The notes beneath the pieces are model-generated. The model had not been told where the DNA came from. It worked only from the letters and a program-made list of their open reading frames with translations, and did not search any database. From NCBI GenBank assembly GCA_910586975.1, contig CAJUKX010000036.1, forward strand, positions 1 to 22,380: a DNA stretch of 22,380 nucleotides. The letters are read 5' to 3'. This DNA comes from an uncultured Muribaculaceae bacterium (lineage in GTDB: Bacteria > Bacteroidota > Bacteroidia > Bacteroidales > Muribaculaceae). This document shows positions 7,389 to 19,754 of the stretch, one piece after another. The position numbers and the translations under genes are program-made. Positions within the stretch are counted from its first letter, which is position 1, and the number at the start of each line of letters is the position of its first letter.

Positions 7389-7817
7389 AAATATAAAATC
7401 AACGGTAACAACTATACAGTAGCCATAGGCGATATCGAAGACAATATCGCTCAGGTAGAAGTTAACGGCGTTGCTTACCGCGTAGAACTCGAAGCTACCA
7501 AAGCCGCACCTGTCAAGATAGCTGCGCCCCGCCCTGCCGCCGCTCCCCGCACCGCAACCGGCGAGAAAATCACTTCAAAACCCGCAGCTGCTCCCAGCGC
7601 CGGTGGCACAGCCGTCAAGGCTCCCCTGCCCGGTGTGGTGCTCTCTATCCCCGTCAAGGTGGGTGATGCAGTGAAGGCTTCTGACACCGTTGTGCTACTC
7701 GAAGCCATGAAGATGGAAAACGCCATCCATGCCGGCGTAGACGGCACTGTCAAGGAAATTGTAGTGGCCGCCGGCGACTCTGTTCTTGAAGGAAATCCTC
7801 TCATTGTAATCGCTTAA
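7377..7817 (+). CDS. mmdC: Biotin carboxyl carrier subunit of the decarboxylase
   Basis: This 146-residue biotinyl carrier shuttles the carboxyl group from the MmdA site to the membrane beta subunit. The biotinyl domain covers about 78-146 and carries the canonical EAMKMEN motif, with Lys112 as the biotin attachment site. The N-terminal 40 residues (MKEYKYKING onward) form a small beta-rich docking region. Between them is a flexible Ala/Pro-rich linker at about 43-77, as in decarboxylase gamma subunits. The start is fixed by ATG 7377 in the second copy of a local tandem duplication. The gene follows the OadG-like gene by 69 bp and lies 13 bp before the beta-subunit gene. The symbol follows the Veillonella naming; oadA C-terminal domain-like or gcdC are alternative database names. 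Confidence 0.92.
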   Translation: MKEYKYKINGNNYTVAIGDIEDNIAQVEVNGVAYRVELEATKAAPVKIAAPRPAAAPRTATGEKITSKPAAAPSAGGTAVKAPLPGVVLSIPVKVGDAVKASDTVVLLEAMKMENAIHAGVDGTVKEIVVAAGDSVLEGNPLIVIA

Positions 7818-7830
7818 TATACGATACAAT

Positions 7831-8988
7831 ATGGATTTCGGCGATTTCCTCCTTAAAAATCTGCGTCAGTTCTGGGAACTGACCGGCTTTGCCAATGCCG
7901 AATGGGGCAACATCATCATGCTGTTGGTGGGTCTGTTCTTCATCTGGCTTGCTATCAAGAAAAACTTCGAGCCCATGCTGCTCGTGCCCATCGGTTTCGG
8001 TATTCTGATCGGTAACATACCCTTCAACACCGAGGCCGGCCTCGAAATAGGTATCTATGAAGAGGGCTCCGTGCTCAATATCCTCTACAACGGTGTGTCG
8101 GCCGGATGGTATCCGCCGCTCATCTTCCTTGGAATCGGCGCCATGACCGACTTCTCGGCCCTGATTGCCAATCCCAAGCTCATGCTCATCGGTGCAGCCG
8201 CCCAGTTCGGTATCTTCGGTGCCTATATGGTAGCTCTTGCCATAGGCTTCGCACCCGACCAGGCCGGTGCCATCGCCATCATCGGCGGCGCCGACGGCCC
8301 CACTGCCATCTTCCTGTCGTCAAAGCTCGCTCCCAACCTCATGGGTGCCATCGCCGTGTCGGCATACTCTTACATGGCTCTGGTGCCCGTGATTCAGCCC
8401 CCGCTGATGCGCCTGTTCACCACCAAGAAAGAACGTCTGATAAAGATGAAACCCGCCCGCGCCGTGCGCCAGAACGAGAAAATCATCTTCCCCATCGTGG
8501 GTATGCTTCTCACCTGCTTCGTGGTTCCCTCGGGTATTCCTCTGCTGGGCATGCTCTTCTTCGGTAACCTGCTGCGTGAATGTGGTGTAACAACCCGTCT
8601 GGCCAAGACAGCCTCAAACGCTCTTACCGACATCGTTACAATCCTGCTCGGCATGACTGTAGGTGCCTCTACACAGGCCTCTCAGTTCCTCACACCGTCG
8701 ACCATCTTCATCTTCTTCCTCGGTTTCATGGCCTTCATCATCGCATCTTCGAGCGGTGTGCTGTTTGTGAAACTCTTCAACCTCGTGTTGCCCAAGGATA
8801 AGAAGATCAATCCCCTCATCGGCAACGCCGGCGTTTCGGCCGTGCCCATGAGCGCACGTATCTCCAACAACATAGGTCTCGAATACGACCCGTCAAACTA
8901 TCTGCTCATGCACGCCATGGGTCCGAACGTTGCCGGCGTAATCGGTTCTGCCGTTGCTGCAGGTGTACTGCTCGGATTCCTTGCTTGA
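7831..8988 (+). CDS. mmdB: Sodium-translocating decarboxylase beta subunit
   Basis: This 385-residue membrane protein of the OadB/MmdB/GcdB family decarboxylates carboxybiotin and uses the energy to export Na+. Multiple hydrophobic segments are visible. Two family hallmarks are present: GGADGPTAIF at 152-161, where Asp155 corresponds by motif to the Na+-binding aspartate of Klebsiella OadB, and GNAGVSAVPMSARISNN at 331-347 in the second conserved membrane region. The length is slightly short of the roughly 430 of OadB but normal for many homologues. It is the last gene of the operon, begins 13 bp after mmdC, and is followed by a strong terminator. Context points to methylmalonyl-CoA as the donor; oxaloacetate or glutaconyl-CoA systems use near-identical subunits. 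Confidence 0.94.
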   Translation: MDFGDFLLKNLRQFWELTGFANAEWGNIIMLLVGLFFIWLAIKKNFEPMLLVPIGFGILIGNIPFNTEAGLEIGIYEEGSVLNILYNGVSAGWYPPLIFLGIGAMTDFSALIANPKLMLIGAAAQFGIFGAYMVALAIGFAPDQAGAIAIIGGADGPTAIFLSSKLAPNLMGAIAVSAYSYMALVPVIQPPLMRLFTTKKERLIKMKPARAVRQNEKIIFPIVGMLLTCFVVPSGIPLLGMLFFGNLLRECGVTTRLAKTASNALTDIVTILLGMTVGASTQASQFLTPSTIFIFFLGFMAFIIASSSGVLFVKLFNLVLPKDKKINPLIGNAGVSAVPMSARISNNIGLEYDPSNYLLMHAMGPNVAGVIGSAVAAGVLLGFLA

Positions 8989-9002
8989 TAATCCCACTTA
9001 TA

Positions 9003-9041
9003 AATCGCCCTTCGATTCCGCACCGAAGGGCGATTTTTTTT
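9003..9041 (+). terminator. Intrinsic terminator of the methylmalonyl-CoA operon
   Basis: AATCGCCCTTCG (9003-9014) pairs perfectly with CGAAGGGCGATT (9024-9035) around a 9-nt loop, followed by T residues to 9041. It starts 14 bp after the mmdB stop. Confidence 0.92.
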
Positions 9042-9134
9042 GAGATTTTGTACCACATCTTATGTGAACATTATTCAAGCGCGGATGTTAGTATTATAAA
9101 CCATCACATAATGCTAAACTAATATCATACCGTC

Positions 9135-9488
9135 ATGATTACCAAAGAAGTCATCCAGACACTTTACAAAAAATATCCCCGTCGAGCCAAAAGCGAAGAC
9201 TGCCTTGATATTGCCCTTCTGTTCGACTCAGTTGGTACTCTCCACAACATTAACGTAGATATCGAATCAGGAAAGATCATCATCGGCTCTCTTGACGAAC
9301 GCTCCATCTTCAGGTCAATCCCCCTGTCGCATGTGCATGCCATTGTGCCCTTTGAAGAATGGACCGCCATAGTGCTGCACTCGTCAATAGTGTTTCTGAA
9401 TAAACTGAACACAAAGGTTTCAGTACACATCAAGCCCATGAATCCATCAATCACCGACAAGATTAAAGGTATCTTCAAAAAAGAGTGA
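9135..9488 (+). CDS. Unrecognised small protein
   Basis: I do not recognise a family for this 117-residue product. It has no signal peptide or clear membrane helix and is probably cytoplasmic. It begins with a basic helix (MITKEVIQTLYKKYPRRAK), then alternating hydrophobic residues suggest beta strands (LDIALLFDSV, NVDIESGKIIIGSL, HVHAIVPFEEWTAIVL). It ends with a lysine-rich tail (ITDKIKGIFKKE). Codon use resembles the neighbouring genes. It is flanked by terminators on both sides, so it is likely monocistronic with its promoter in 9042-9134. I could not find a clean TAnnTTTG box there. Sandwiched between an energy operon and a convergent esterase gene, its context gives no functional hint. 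It is probably a real gene because of its codon pattern and the terminator just downstream. Confidence 0.75.
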   Translation: MITKEVIQTLYKKYPRRAKSEDCLDIALLFDSVGTLHNINVDIESGKIIIGSLDERSIFRSIPLSHVHAIVPFEEWTAIVLHSSIVFLNKLNTKVSVHIKPMNPSITDKIKGIFKKE

Positions 9489-9514
9489 CAATACACTCAA
9501 TTGCACAATATAAA

Positions 9515-9556
9515 AGGCTACACCTCTGTAATTTGTGAGATGTAGCCTGATTTTTT
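9515..9556. terminator. Bidirectional terminator between convergent genes
   Basis: AGGCTACA (9515-9522) pairs with TGTAGCCT (9541-9548). After one mismatch, CTC (9524-9526) pairs with GAG (9537-9539). A T-run follows at 9551-9556 on the plus strand, and the minus strand continues with TTTTATATT. It serves both the 9135-9488 gene and the convergent esterase gene. Confidence 0.85.
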
Positions 9557-9577
9557 AAGTAAGCAGCGGGAGATTGC

Positions 9578-10888
9578 TTATCCTTGCCCTTGCGACTGCG
9601 GCCTTTGACCGTTCACTGCCGGATTCACTTTAAGCCTCCGGCTGTAAACATGCCCGTCCGGGCAGCGAAGGTATATACGGCCGGGCTTTATGGCAAGCTG
9701 TGCGCTATCCGCACCGCGGGGCAACCGTAGTATGCCGCGTACGCGCCCGTTCTGATCGCATATCTGTATGCCCGAGTCTGTCACCACCCACAGATTGCCG
9801 TTGGTATCGAAGGCCATGGATGTAACCTCGGCCTGCGAGTTTGAGTAGCTGTGAAGCCAGTAAAACCGTTGGGTGGCGTATTCATTCCCCTCATCGTCGA
9901 TAAGACTCTGAAGCAGATAATTTGTACCCTCAGCAGCCCTTACACACAAGCTGCCATCGGGATATACGGCCCGTGGACCGCAAAAAATCGAGTCAGGCAG
10001 TGTACCCTCAATCTCCTGCCAGTCGGTAGCCCCGTCAAGCATTTCGCTCAAAAGGTTGTTTGATGTGGTTGTTGCAACCGTATCCGTACGCCAAAGCCAA
10101 GTCATTACCCGGCGGAATATCTCAGTTGCACGTCGCACGCTGTGGCCACCCTCGGCCCAGTCGAAAGCGCAGTCATAGCCGGCAAATTCAAGAGCCGATG
10201 CAAGCTGCCGGTTGGCTTCGTACCATGATCCGAACAGCGGATTCCACGTGTCCTGATAGCCGTCCTGCAGGAATATTCTCAGCGGTTTAGGCTCGTGCTT
10301 GCGCACTATGGCTTGCAACTCGTTGCCACCGCGCATAGGCACGAAAGTGCCGCATCCGCTGAATACCTTACCGAAGAGGTCGGGCCTGTGCCACGCCGCC
10401 GTGAAGGCCGCAATGCCGCCCGAACTGAGGCCGAACACGCATCGCTGCGCGGGATTCACACTGAGCCTGATTCTGCGCCCGTCATTCATGGCTATGCGTT
10501 CCACTGCCGGCAACAACTCCTGCTCCAGAAAATCGGCAAATCGCGAGTCTATGGCATCAAACTCGTTGCTGCGGTTGTATCTCACGATGTCGCCCCTGCC
10601 GTTTTTCACAACTCCCGGTTCGAGATATATCTGCACGGTAACGGGCATCAACCCCTCGGCACTCAGCGTATCTATCACAGCCGGGGCATCGCACAATATG
10701 CCGTCGAGTCCCAAATACAATGCTGCCGGTTCATTGCCCGTATAGCTGTCGGGCACATACACCTTGTAGCGGTGAATGGTCGACGGATATATCTGCGATG
10801 AGGTGAGCGAGTCCTCTATCACCGTGTAGCGGCCATGCGCTGCCGTCCACGATATGAGCAGGAATAAAAACAAGGTAAGATTTTTCAT
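9578..10888 (-). CDS. Secreted esterase-like (Fes/EstD type) protein with C-terminal propeller-like part
   Basis: This 436-residue protein starts with a signal peptide (MKNLTLFLFLLISWTAAHG). Residues about 35-266 form an alpha/beta-hydrolase of the putative esterase family that includes enterochelin esterases and acetyl-xylan esterases. The nucleophile elbow is VFGLSSGG with Ser155; likely partners are Asp209 in LQDG and His249 in EGGHS. Residues about 285-420 resemble blades of an SMP-30/gluconolactonase-like propeller (AFDTNGNLWVVTDSG, KPGRIYLRCPDGHVYSRRL), too few for a full propeller. The tail is Gln/Gly-rich. I chose the start at 10888 because the longer reading frame runs back into rpoC with no signal peptide. 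It lies 70 bp after rpoC on the same strand, partly screened by a hairpin. The substrate is unknown; an ester on a polysaccharide or siderophore is possible. Confidence 0.8.
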   Translation of the reverse strand: MKNLTLFLFLLISWTAAHGRYTVIEDSLTSSQIYPSTIHRYKVYVPDSYTGNEPAALYLGLDGILCDAPAVIDTLSAEGLMPVTVQIYLEPGVVKNGRGDIVRYNRSNEFDAIDSRFADFLEQELLPAVERIAMNDGRRIRLSVNPAQRCVFGLSSGGIAAFTAAWHRPDLFGKVFSGCGTFVPMRGGNELQAIVRKHEPKPLRIFLQDGYQDTWNPLFGSWYEANRQLASALEFAGYDCAFDWAEGGHSVRRATEIFRRVMTWLWRTDTVATTTSNNLLSEMLDGATDWQEIEGTLPDSIFCGPRAVYPDGSLCVRAAEGTNYLLQSLIDDEGNEYATQRFYWLHSYSNSQAEVTSMAFDTNGNLWVVTDSGIQICDQNGRVRGILRLPRGADSAQLAIKPGRIYLRCPDGHVYSRRLKVNPAVNGQRPQSQGQG

Positions 10889-10906
10889 AAATTCATGCAG
10901 GTATGA

Positions 10907-10939
10907 AATGCGGGCGACCCTTGTGGAGCCGCCCGCATT
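10907..10939 (-). terminator. Terminator-like hairpin after rpoC
   Basis: AATGCGGGCG (10907-10916) and CGCCCGCATT (10930-10939) are perfect inverted copies around a 13-nt loop, 19 bp after the rpoC stop. The minus strand has only a short T-run after the stem (CATTTCATA), so termination may be partial and let some transcripts enter the esterase gene. Confidence 0.6.
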
Positions 10940-10958
10940 GTATAGATCAAAGTATTGA

Positions 10959-15245
<4,287 letters not shown>

Positions 15246-15296
15246 ATTTAGGTTTAGAGTTTGAGTTTTGCTTGTTTAACAGTAGAGTTGAGAGAA

Positions 15297-15327
15297 CGGC
15301 CATAGGGGATTGTTCCCCTATGGGCCG
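15297..15327 (-). other. Intercistronic hairpin between rpoB and rpoC
   Basis: CATAGGGGA (15301-15309) pairs perfectly with TCCCCTATG (15314-15322). CGGC (15297-15300) pairs with GCCG (15324-15327) after one bulged base at 15323. The loop is 4 nt. It starts 9 bp after the rpoB stop. There is no U-run beyond it on the minus strand, so it looks like an RNA-processing or stability element, or a weak attenuator, and not a true terminator. Confidence 0.7.
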
Positions 15328-15336
15328 GTATGCGGA

Positions 15337-18300
15337 TTAGTTTTCGAGGTTTATACTCAAGCCGAGACCACGAAGCTCGTGCAGAAGCACGTTGAGCGAC
15401 TCGGGGATACCCGGAGTGGGCATCGAATCGCCCTTGACAATGGCTTCGTATGCCTTTGAGCGGCCGTTGACATCATCACTCTTGATGGTGAGGATTTCCT
15501 GAAGGATGTGAGATGCGCCGAATGCTTCGAGCGCCCACACTTCCATTTCACCGAAACGCTGACCACCAAACTGGGCTTTACCACCGAGGGGCTGCTGGGT
15601 GATGAGTGAGTACGGACCGATTGAACGGGCGTGCATCTTATCTTCAACCATGTGGCCGAGTTTGAGCATGTAGATCACACCCACGGTAGCGGGCTGGTCG
15701 AAACGCTCGCCGGTGCCGCCGTCGTACAGGTAGGTCTTACCGTAGCGGGGGAGGCCGGCCTTGTCGGTCCATTCGTTGAGGTCGTCCATGGTGGCACCGT
15801 CAAAGATAGGAGTTGCAAACTTCACTCCCAGCTCGCGGCCTGCCCAACCAAGCACTGTTTCGAAAATCTGACCAAGGTTCATACGCGAAGGCACACCCAG
15901 GGGGTTAAGGCAGATATCTACCGGAGTACCGTCGGCAAGGAAGGGCATGTCTTCCTGGCGCACGATGCGCGATACGATACCCTTGTTACCGTGGCGACCG
16001 GCCATCTTATCGCCCACACCTATCTTACGCTTCTTGGCAATGTATGCCTTGGCGATCTGCATGATGCCCGAGGGCAGCTCGTCGCCAATCGAGATGTCGA
16101 ACTTCTTGCGACGGAGTTCGGCATCGAGTTCCTTTGACTTGCGCAGATAGTTTACGATAGTCTTGCGGATAAGGTCGTTGGTGTGGTCGTCGCTTGTCCA
16201 CTTCGACAGGTTTACGGTGTCGTATTCGATACCGCGGAATACGTCGGAGGTGAAGCGGGTGCCCTTGGGTATGATTTCAGAGCCGAGGAAGTCTTTCACA
16301 CCCATCGAGGTCTTGCCTGCGGTGAGGGTCATGAGCTTGCCAACGAGCACTTCGAGCAGTGCGTTGAGCTTTTCTTCGTACTCTTCGTCGAGCTTGGGCA
16401 GCAGGGCGTTTGATGCCTTGGTCTTTTTCTTCTTGGCGGCACGCGAGAAGAGGTTGGTGCCGATAACCACACCCTTGAGCGAGGGTGAAGCCTTGAGTGA
16501 GGCGTCCTTTACGTCGCCGGCCTTGTCGCCGAAGATGGCGCGGAGCAGCTTTTCTTCGGGAGTGGGATCTGATTCACCCTTAGGTGTGATCTTACCGATC
16601 ATGATATCGCCGGGAGCGACGTGGGCACCGATACGGATGATACCGCGTTCGTCGAGGTCCTTGGTAGCGTCCTCGCTCACGTTGGGTATATCAGAGGTGA
16701 GTTCTTCAAGACCGCGCTTGGTCTCGCGCACTTCGAGCGAATATTCGTCTACGTGAACTGAGGTGAGGATGTCATCGCGTACAACACGCTCGTTGAGCAC
16801 GATAGCATCTTCATAGTTGTAACCCTTCCATGGCATGAATGCCACCTTGAGGTTGCGTCCAAGGGCGAGTTCACCGTTTTCGGTAGCATAACCTTCGGTA
16901 AGGATGTCGCCTTTCTGCACACGCTGTCCGGCGTTGCAGATGGGACGGAGGTCGATGGTCATGCTCTGGTTGGTCTTGCGCCACTTGGGTATATTGTATG
17001 TCTTAACAGAGTCTTCAAATGCAACAAACTCCTCGTCTTCGGTGCGGTCGTAGCGGATGCGGATAGTCTTGGCATCTACAAATTCAATCACACCGGGGCC
17101 TTCGGCCATGATCTGGGTACGCGAGTCACGTGCCAGCTGGGCTTCGATACCTGTACCTACGATGGGGGCTTCGTTGCGCATCAGAGGCACTGCCTGGCGC
17201 ATCATGTTCGATCCCATGAGTGCGCGGTTAGCATCGTCGTGTTCAAGGAAGGGGATGAGCGATGCGGCGATAGATGCGATCTGCTGCGGTGCCACGTCCA
17301 TGAGCTCTACCTCTGAGGGAGCTACTACGGGGAAGTCGGCATCGAGGCGGGCCTTTACGCGGTCGTTGATGAAGTCGCCTTCGTCGGTAAGGGGTGCGTT
17401 ACCCTGTGCAATCACCTTGCCTTCTTCGAGCTCGGCGGTGAGGTATACCACCTCGTCGTTATTGAGGTTTACCTTTGAGTCTTCAACCTTGCGGTAGGGA
17501 GTCTCGATAAAGCCGAGGTCGTTGATCTTGGCATATACGCAGAGCGATGAAATAAGACCGATGTTGGGGCCTTCAGGAGTTTCGATAGGACACAGGCGGC
17601 CGTAGTGGGTGTAGTGTACGTCTCGCACCTCGAAGCCTGCACGCTCACGCGACAGACCGCCGGGGCCGAGGGCACTCATACGGCGCTTGTGGGTGATTTC
17701 GGCAAGCGGGTTGGTCTGGTCCATGAACTGGCTCAGTGCGCTGGTACCGAAGAATGTATTGATAACGCTCGAGATTGTCTTGGCGTTAATAAGGTCGATG
17801 GGAGTGAATACCTCTGAGTCGCGCACGTTCATGCGTTCGCGAATGGTACGCGACATACGTGCCAGACCTACGCCGAACTGGTTGTAGAGCTGTTCGCCCA
17901 CGGTGCGCACACGACGGTTGCTCAGGTGGTCGATATCGTCTACATCGGCCTTGGAGTTGATAAGCTCGATGAGGTATTTGATAATGCTGATGATGTCCTC
18001 GCGTGTGAGCACCTTCACATCAATCGAAGTGTCGAGGTCGAGCTTCTTGTTGATGCGGTAGCGGCCTACTTCGCCGAGGTCATAACGCTTGTCTGAGAAG
18101 AAGAGGTTCTGGATAACTTCGCGAGCCGATGCATCATCGGGAGCTTCGGCGTTGCGCAGCTGGCGGTAGATGAACTGCACAGCTTCCTTCTCAGAGTTGG
18201 TGGGATCTTTCTGCAGAGTGTTGAAGATGATCGAATAGTCAGAAGTATTCACATCCTCCTTGTGGAGCAGGATGCTCTGTACGCCTGATTCAAGAATCTT

Positions 18301-19149
18301 TTCGATATGGTCTTCGGTCAGGACAACCTCACGGTCGATCACAACGTCGTTACGCTCGATAGAAACCACTTCACCGGTATCCGAGTCAACGAAGTCTTCA
18401 ACCCAGCTCTTGAGCACACGGGCGGCGAGCTTGCGGCCTATGGCGTTCTTGAGGTTAGTCTTGTTTACTTTAACGTCTTCGGCGAGTCCGAAGATTTCGA
18501 TGATGTCCTTATCGCTTTCAAGGCCGATTGCACGCAGCAGTGTTGTAACGGGCAATTTCTTCTTACGGTCGATGTAAGCGTACATCACGTTGTTGATGTC
18601 CGTTGCGAATTCAATCCACGAACCGCGGAACGGGATGATACGGGCAGAGTAAAGTTTGGTACCGTTGGCGTGGGTAGACTGTCCGAAGAAAACACCGGGC
18701 GAACGGTGAAGCTGCGAAACCACTACACGCTCAGCACCATTGATTACGAAAGTTCCCTTCTCGGTCATGTAAGGAATGGGGCCGAGATAAACGTCCTGAA
18801 TTTCAGTAGCGAAGTCTTCGTGGTCAGGATCGGTACAGTAAAGCTTAAGCTTAGCCTTGAGGGGGACCGAATAGGTGAGGCCGCGTTCCAGACATTCGTC
18901 GATGGTGTAGCGCGGGGGGTCGATGTAATAGTCGAGGAACTCCAGCACGAAGTTGTTGCGGGTGTCGGCTATAGGAAAGTTTTCGGCAAAGACCTTGAAA
19001 AGTCCTTCGTTGTTGCGTTTTTCCGGTGGAGTGTCGAGCTGCAGGAAGTCTTTGAACGACTTGAGCTGCACTTCAAGGAAGTCAGGGTAAGGAAGCGGAT
19101 TCTTTACCGTTGCAAAATTAATGCGTTGGTTATCTGATGAAACTGACAT
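15337..19149 (-). CDS. rpoB: DNA-directed RNA polymerase subunit beta
   Basis: RpoB is the beta subunit of RNA polymerase. The 1270-residue product is complete and begins with the Bacteroidetes-type RINFATVKNPLPYPDFLEVQ. The rifampicin-binding cluster runs from about 468 to 500: ALSQFMDQTNPLAEITHKRR followed by MSALGPGG. The residues that usually change in resistant mutants (Gln474, Asp477, His487, Arg490 and Ser492) are the susceptible types. Downstream motifs are GRLCPIETPEGPNIGLI and the C-terminal GGKAQFGGQRFGEMEVWALEA, plus KMAGRHGNKGIVS near the active site. It follows rplL after a 167-bp gap with a large hairpin and precedes rpoC by 91 bp. Confidence 0.99.
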   Translation of the reverse strand: MSVSSDNQRINFATVKNPLPYPDFLEVQLKSFKDFLQLDTPPEKRNNEGLFKVFAENFPIADTRNNFVLEFLDYYIDPPRYTIDECLERGLTYSVPLKAKLKLYCTDPDHEDFATEIQDVYLGPIPYMTEKGTFVINGAERVVVSQLHRSPGVFFGQSTHANGTKLYSARIIPFRGSWIEFATDINNVMYAYIDRKKKLPVTTLLRAIGLESDKDIIEIFGLAEDVKVNKTNLKNAIGRKLAARVLKSWVEDFVDSDTGEVVSIERNDVVIDREVVLTEDHIEKILESGVQSILLHKEDVNTSDYSIIFNTLQKDPTNSEKEAVQFIYRQLRNAEAPDDASAREVIQNLFFSDKRYDLGEVGRYRINKKLDLDTSIDVKVLTREDIISIIKYLIELINSKADVDDIDHLSNRRVRTVGEQLYNQFGVGLARMSRTIRERMNVRDSEVFTPIDLINAKTISSVINTFFGTSALSQFMDQTNPLAEITHKRRMSALGPGGLSRERAGFEVRDVHYTHYGRLCPIETPEGPNIGLISSLCVYAKINDLGFIETPYRKVEDSKVNLNNDEVVYLTAELEEGKVIAQGNAPLTDEGDFINDRVKARLDADFPVVAPSEVELMDVAPQQIASIAASLIPFLEHDDANRALMGSNMMRQAVPLMRNEAPIVGTGIEAQLARDSRTQIMAEGPGVIEFVDAKTIRIRYDRTEDEEFVAFEDSVKTYNIPKWRKTNQSMTIDLRPICNAGQRVQKGDILTEGYATENGELALGRNLKVAFMPWKGYNYEDAIVLNERVVRDDILTSVHVDEYSLEVRETKRGLEELTSDIPNVSEDATKDLDERGIIRIGAHVAPGDIMIGKITPKGESDPTPEEKLLRAIFGDKAGDVKDASLKASPSLKGVVIGTNLFSRAAKKKKTKASNALLPKLDEEYEEKLNALLEVLVGKLMTLTAGKTSMGVKDFLGSEIIPKGTRFTSDVFRGIEYDTVNLSKWTSDDHTNDLIRKTIVNYLRKSKELDAELRRKKFDISIGDELPSGIMQIAKAYIAKKRKIGVGDKMAGRHGNKGIVSRIVRQEDMPFLADGTPVDICLNPLGVPSRMNLGQIFETVLGWAGRELGVKFATPIFDGATMDDLNEWTDKAGLPRYGKTYLYDGGTGERFDQPATVGVIYMLKLGHMVEDKMHARSIGPYSLITQQPLGGKAQFGGQRFGEMEVWALEAFGASHILQEILTIKSDDVNGRSKAYEAIVKGDSMPTPGIPESLNVLLHELRGLGLSINLEN

Positions 19150-19195
19150 CTATGAAATTGAGGTTAGAAGAGTGTAAGTAGGGAACTTAATTATT

Positions 19196-19257
19196 TTTGT
19201 GTCGGAATGAAAGAGTCTCAGCAAAAACCGTGCCAAAGGCTAATATTACGACACAAA
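19196..19257 (-). repeat. Long-spaced inverted repeat in the rpoB leader
   Basis: TTTGTGTCG (19196-19204) and CGACACAAA (19249-19257) are perfect 9-bp inverted copies 44 nt apart. They lie just downstream (minus strand) of the hairpin at 19259-19294, so the rplL-rpoB spacer could fold into two consecutive structures. I saw no proper -7 box here. Confidence 0.5.
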
Positions 19258-19258
19258 C

Positions 19259-19294
19259 GGGTTAAGAATACTCCGTTAGGAGTTTTCTTAACCC
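19259..19294 (-). terminator. Attenuator-like hairpin between rplL and rpoB
   Basis: GGGTTAAGAA (19259-19268) pairs with TTCTTAACCC (19285-19294). After one T-T mismatch, ACTCC (19270-19274) pairs with GGAGT (19279-19283) around a GTTA loop. It begins 22 bp after the rplL stop. On the minus strand the sequence after it is CCCGTTTGTG, a poor U-tract. Partial termination or RNA processing at this junction would let rplL be made in excess of rpoBC, as is known in E. coli. Confidence 0.65.
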
Positions 19295-19316
19295 AGTGTC
19301 CTGATTATCAGGTGTA

Positions 19317-19691
19317 TTATTTAAGTTCGACTTCAGCGCCGACTTCTTCGAGTTCCTTCTTGAGGTTCTCGGCTTCTTCCTTAGTAGCGCCTTCCTTAAC
19401 TACGCTGGGAACGTTGTCAACCATTTCCTTAGCTTCCTTGAGGCCGAGGTTAGCTACGTCCTTAACTTTCTTAACTACCTGAAGCTTGTTAGCACCAGCT
19501 GACTTAAGAACTACATCGAAAGAGGTCTTTTCTTCAGCTGCGGCAGCGCCTGCAGCGGGACCGGCGGCAACAGCAACAGCTGCAGCGGCGGGTTCAATGC
19601 CGTATTCGTCCTTGAGGATCTGAGCGAGTTCGGTAACTTCCTTAACGGTGAGGTTAACAAGTTGTTCAGCAAAAGCTTTTAAATCTGCCAT
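19317..19691 (-). CDS. rplL: 50S ribosomal protein L7/L12
   Basis: L7/L12 forms the multi-copy ribosomal stalk that recruits translation GTPases. The 124-residue product is normal in length. The N-terminal dimerisation and L10-binding helices occupy about 1-33. They are followed by an Ala-rich hinge at about 34-52 (AAAAVAVAAGPAAGAAAAEE) and the globular domain from TSFDVVLKSAGANKLQVVKK to the end (EEVGAEVELK). The gene lies 63 bp after rplJ. A large hairpin follows before rpoB. Confidence 0.98.
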   Translation of the reverse strand: MADLKAFAEQLVNLTVKEVTELAQILKDEYGIEPAAAAVAVAAGPAAGAAAAEEKTSFDVVLKSAGANKLQVVKKVKDVANLGLKEAKEMVDNVPSVVKEGATKEEAENLKKELEEVGAEVELK

Positions 19692-19754
19692 TGTTTTATA
19701 TTTTTATTTGTTATTGTTACAGTGTTGAATAATGAGGAGTAGAGGTGAGGATAT

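Noticed and set aside
19236..19246. Possible rpoB promoter around TTAGCCTTTG (minus strand)
   Set aside because: The spacing is TA-3-TTTG, not TA-2-TTTG, and no -33 element lies at 19-21 nt.
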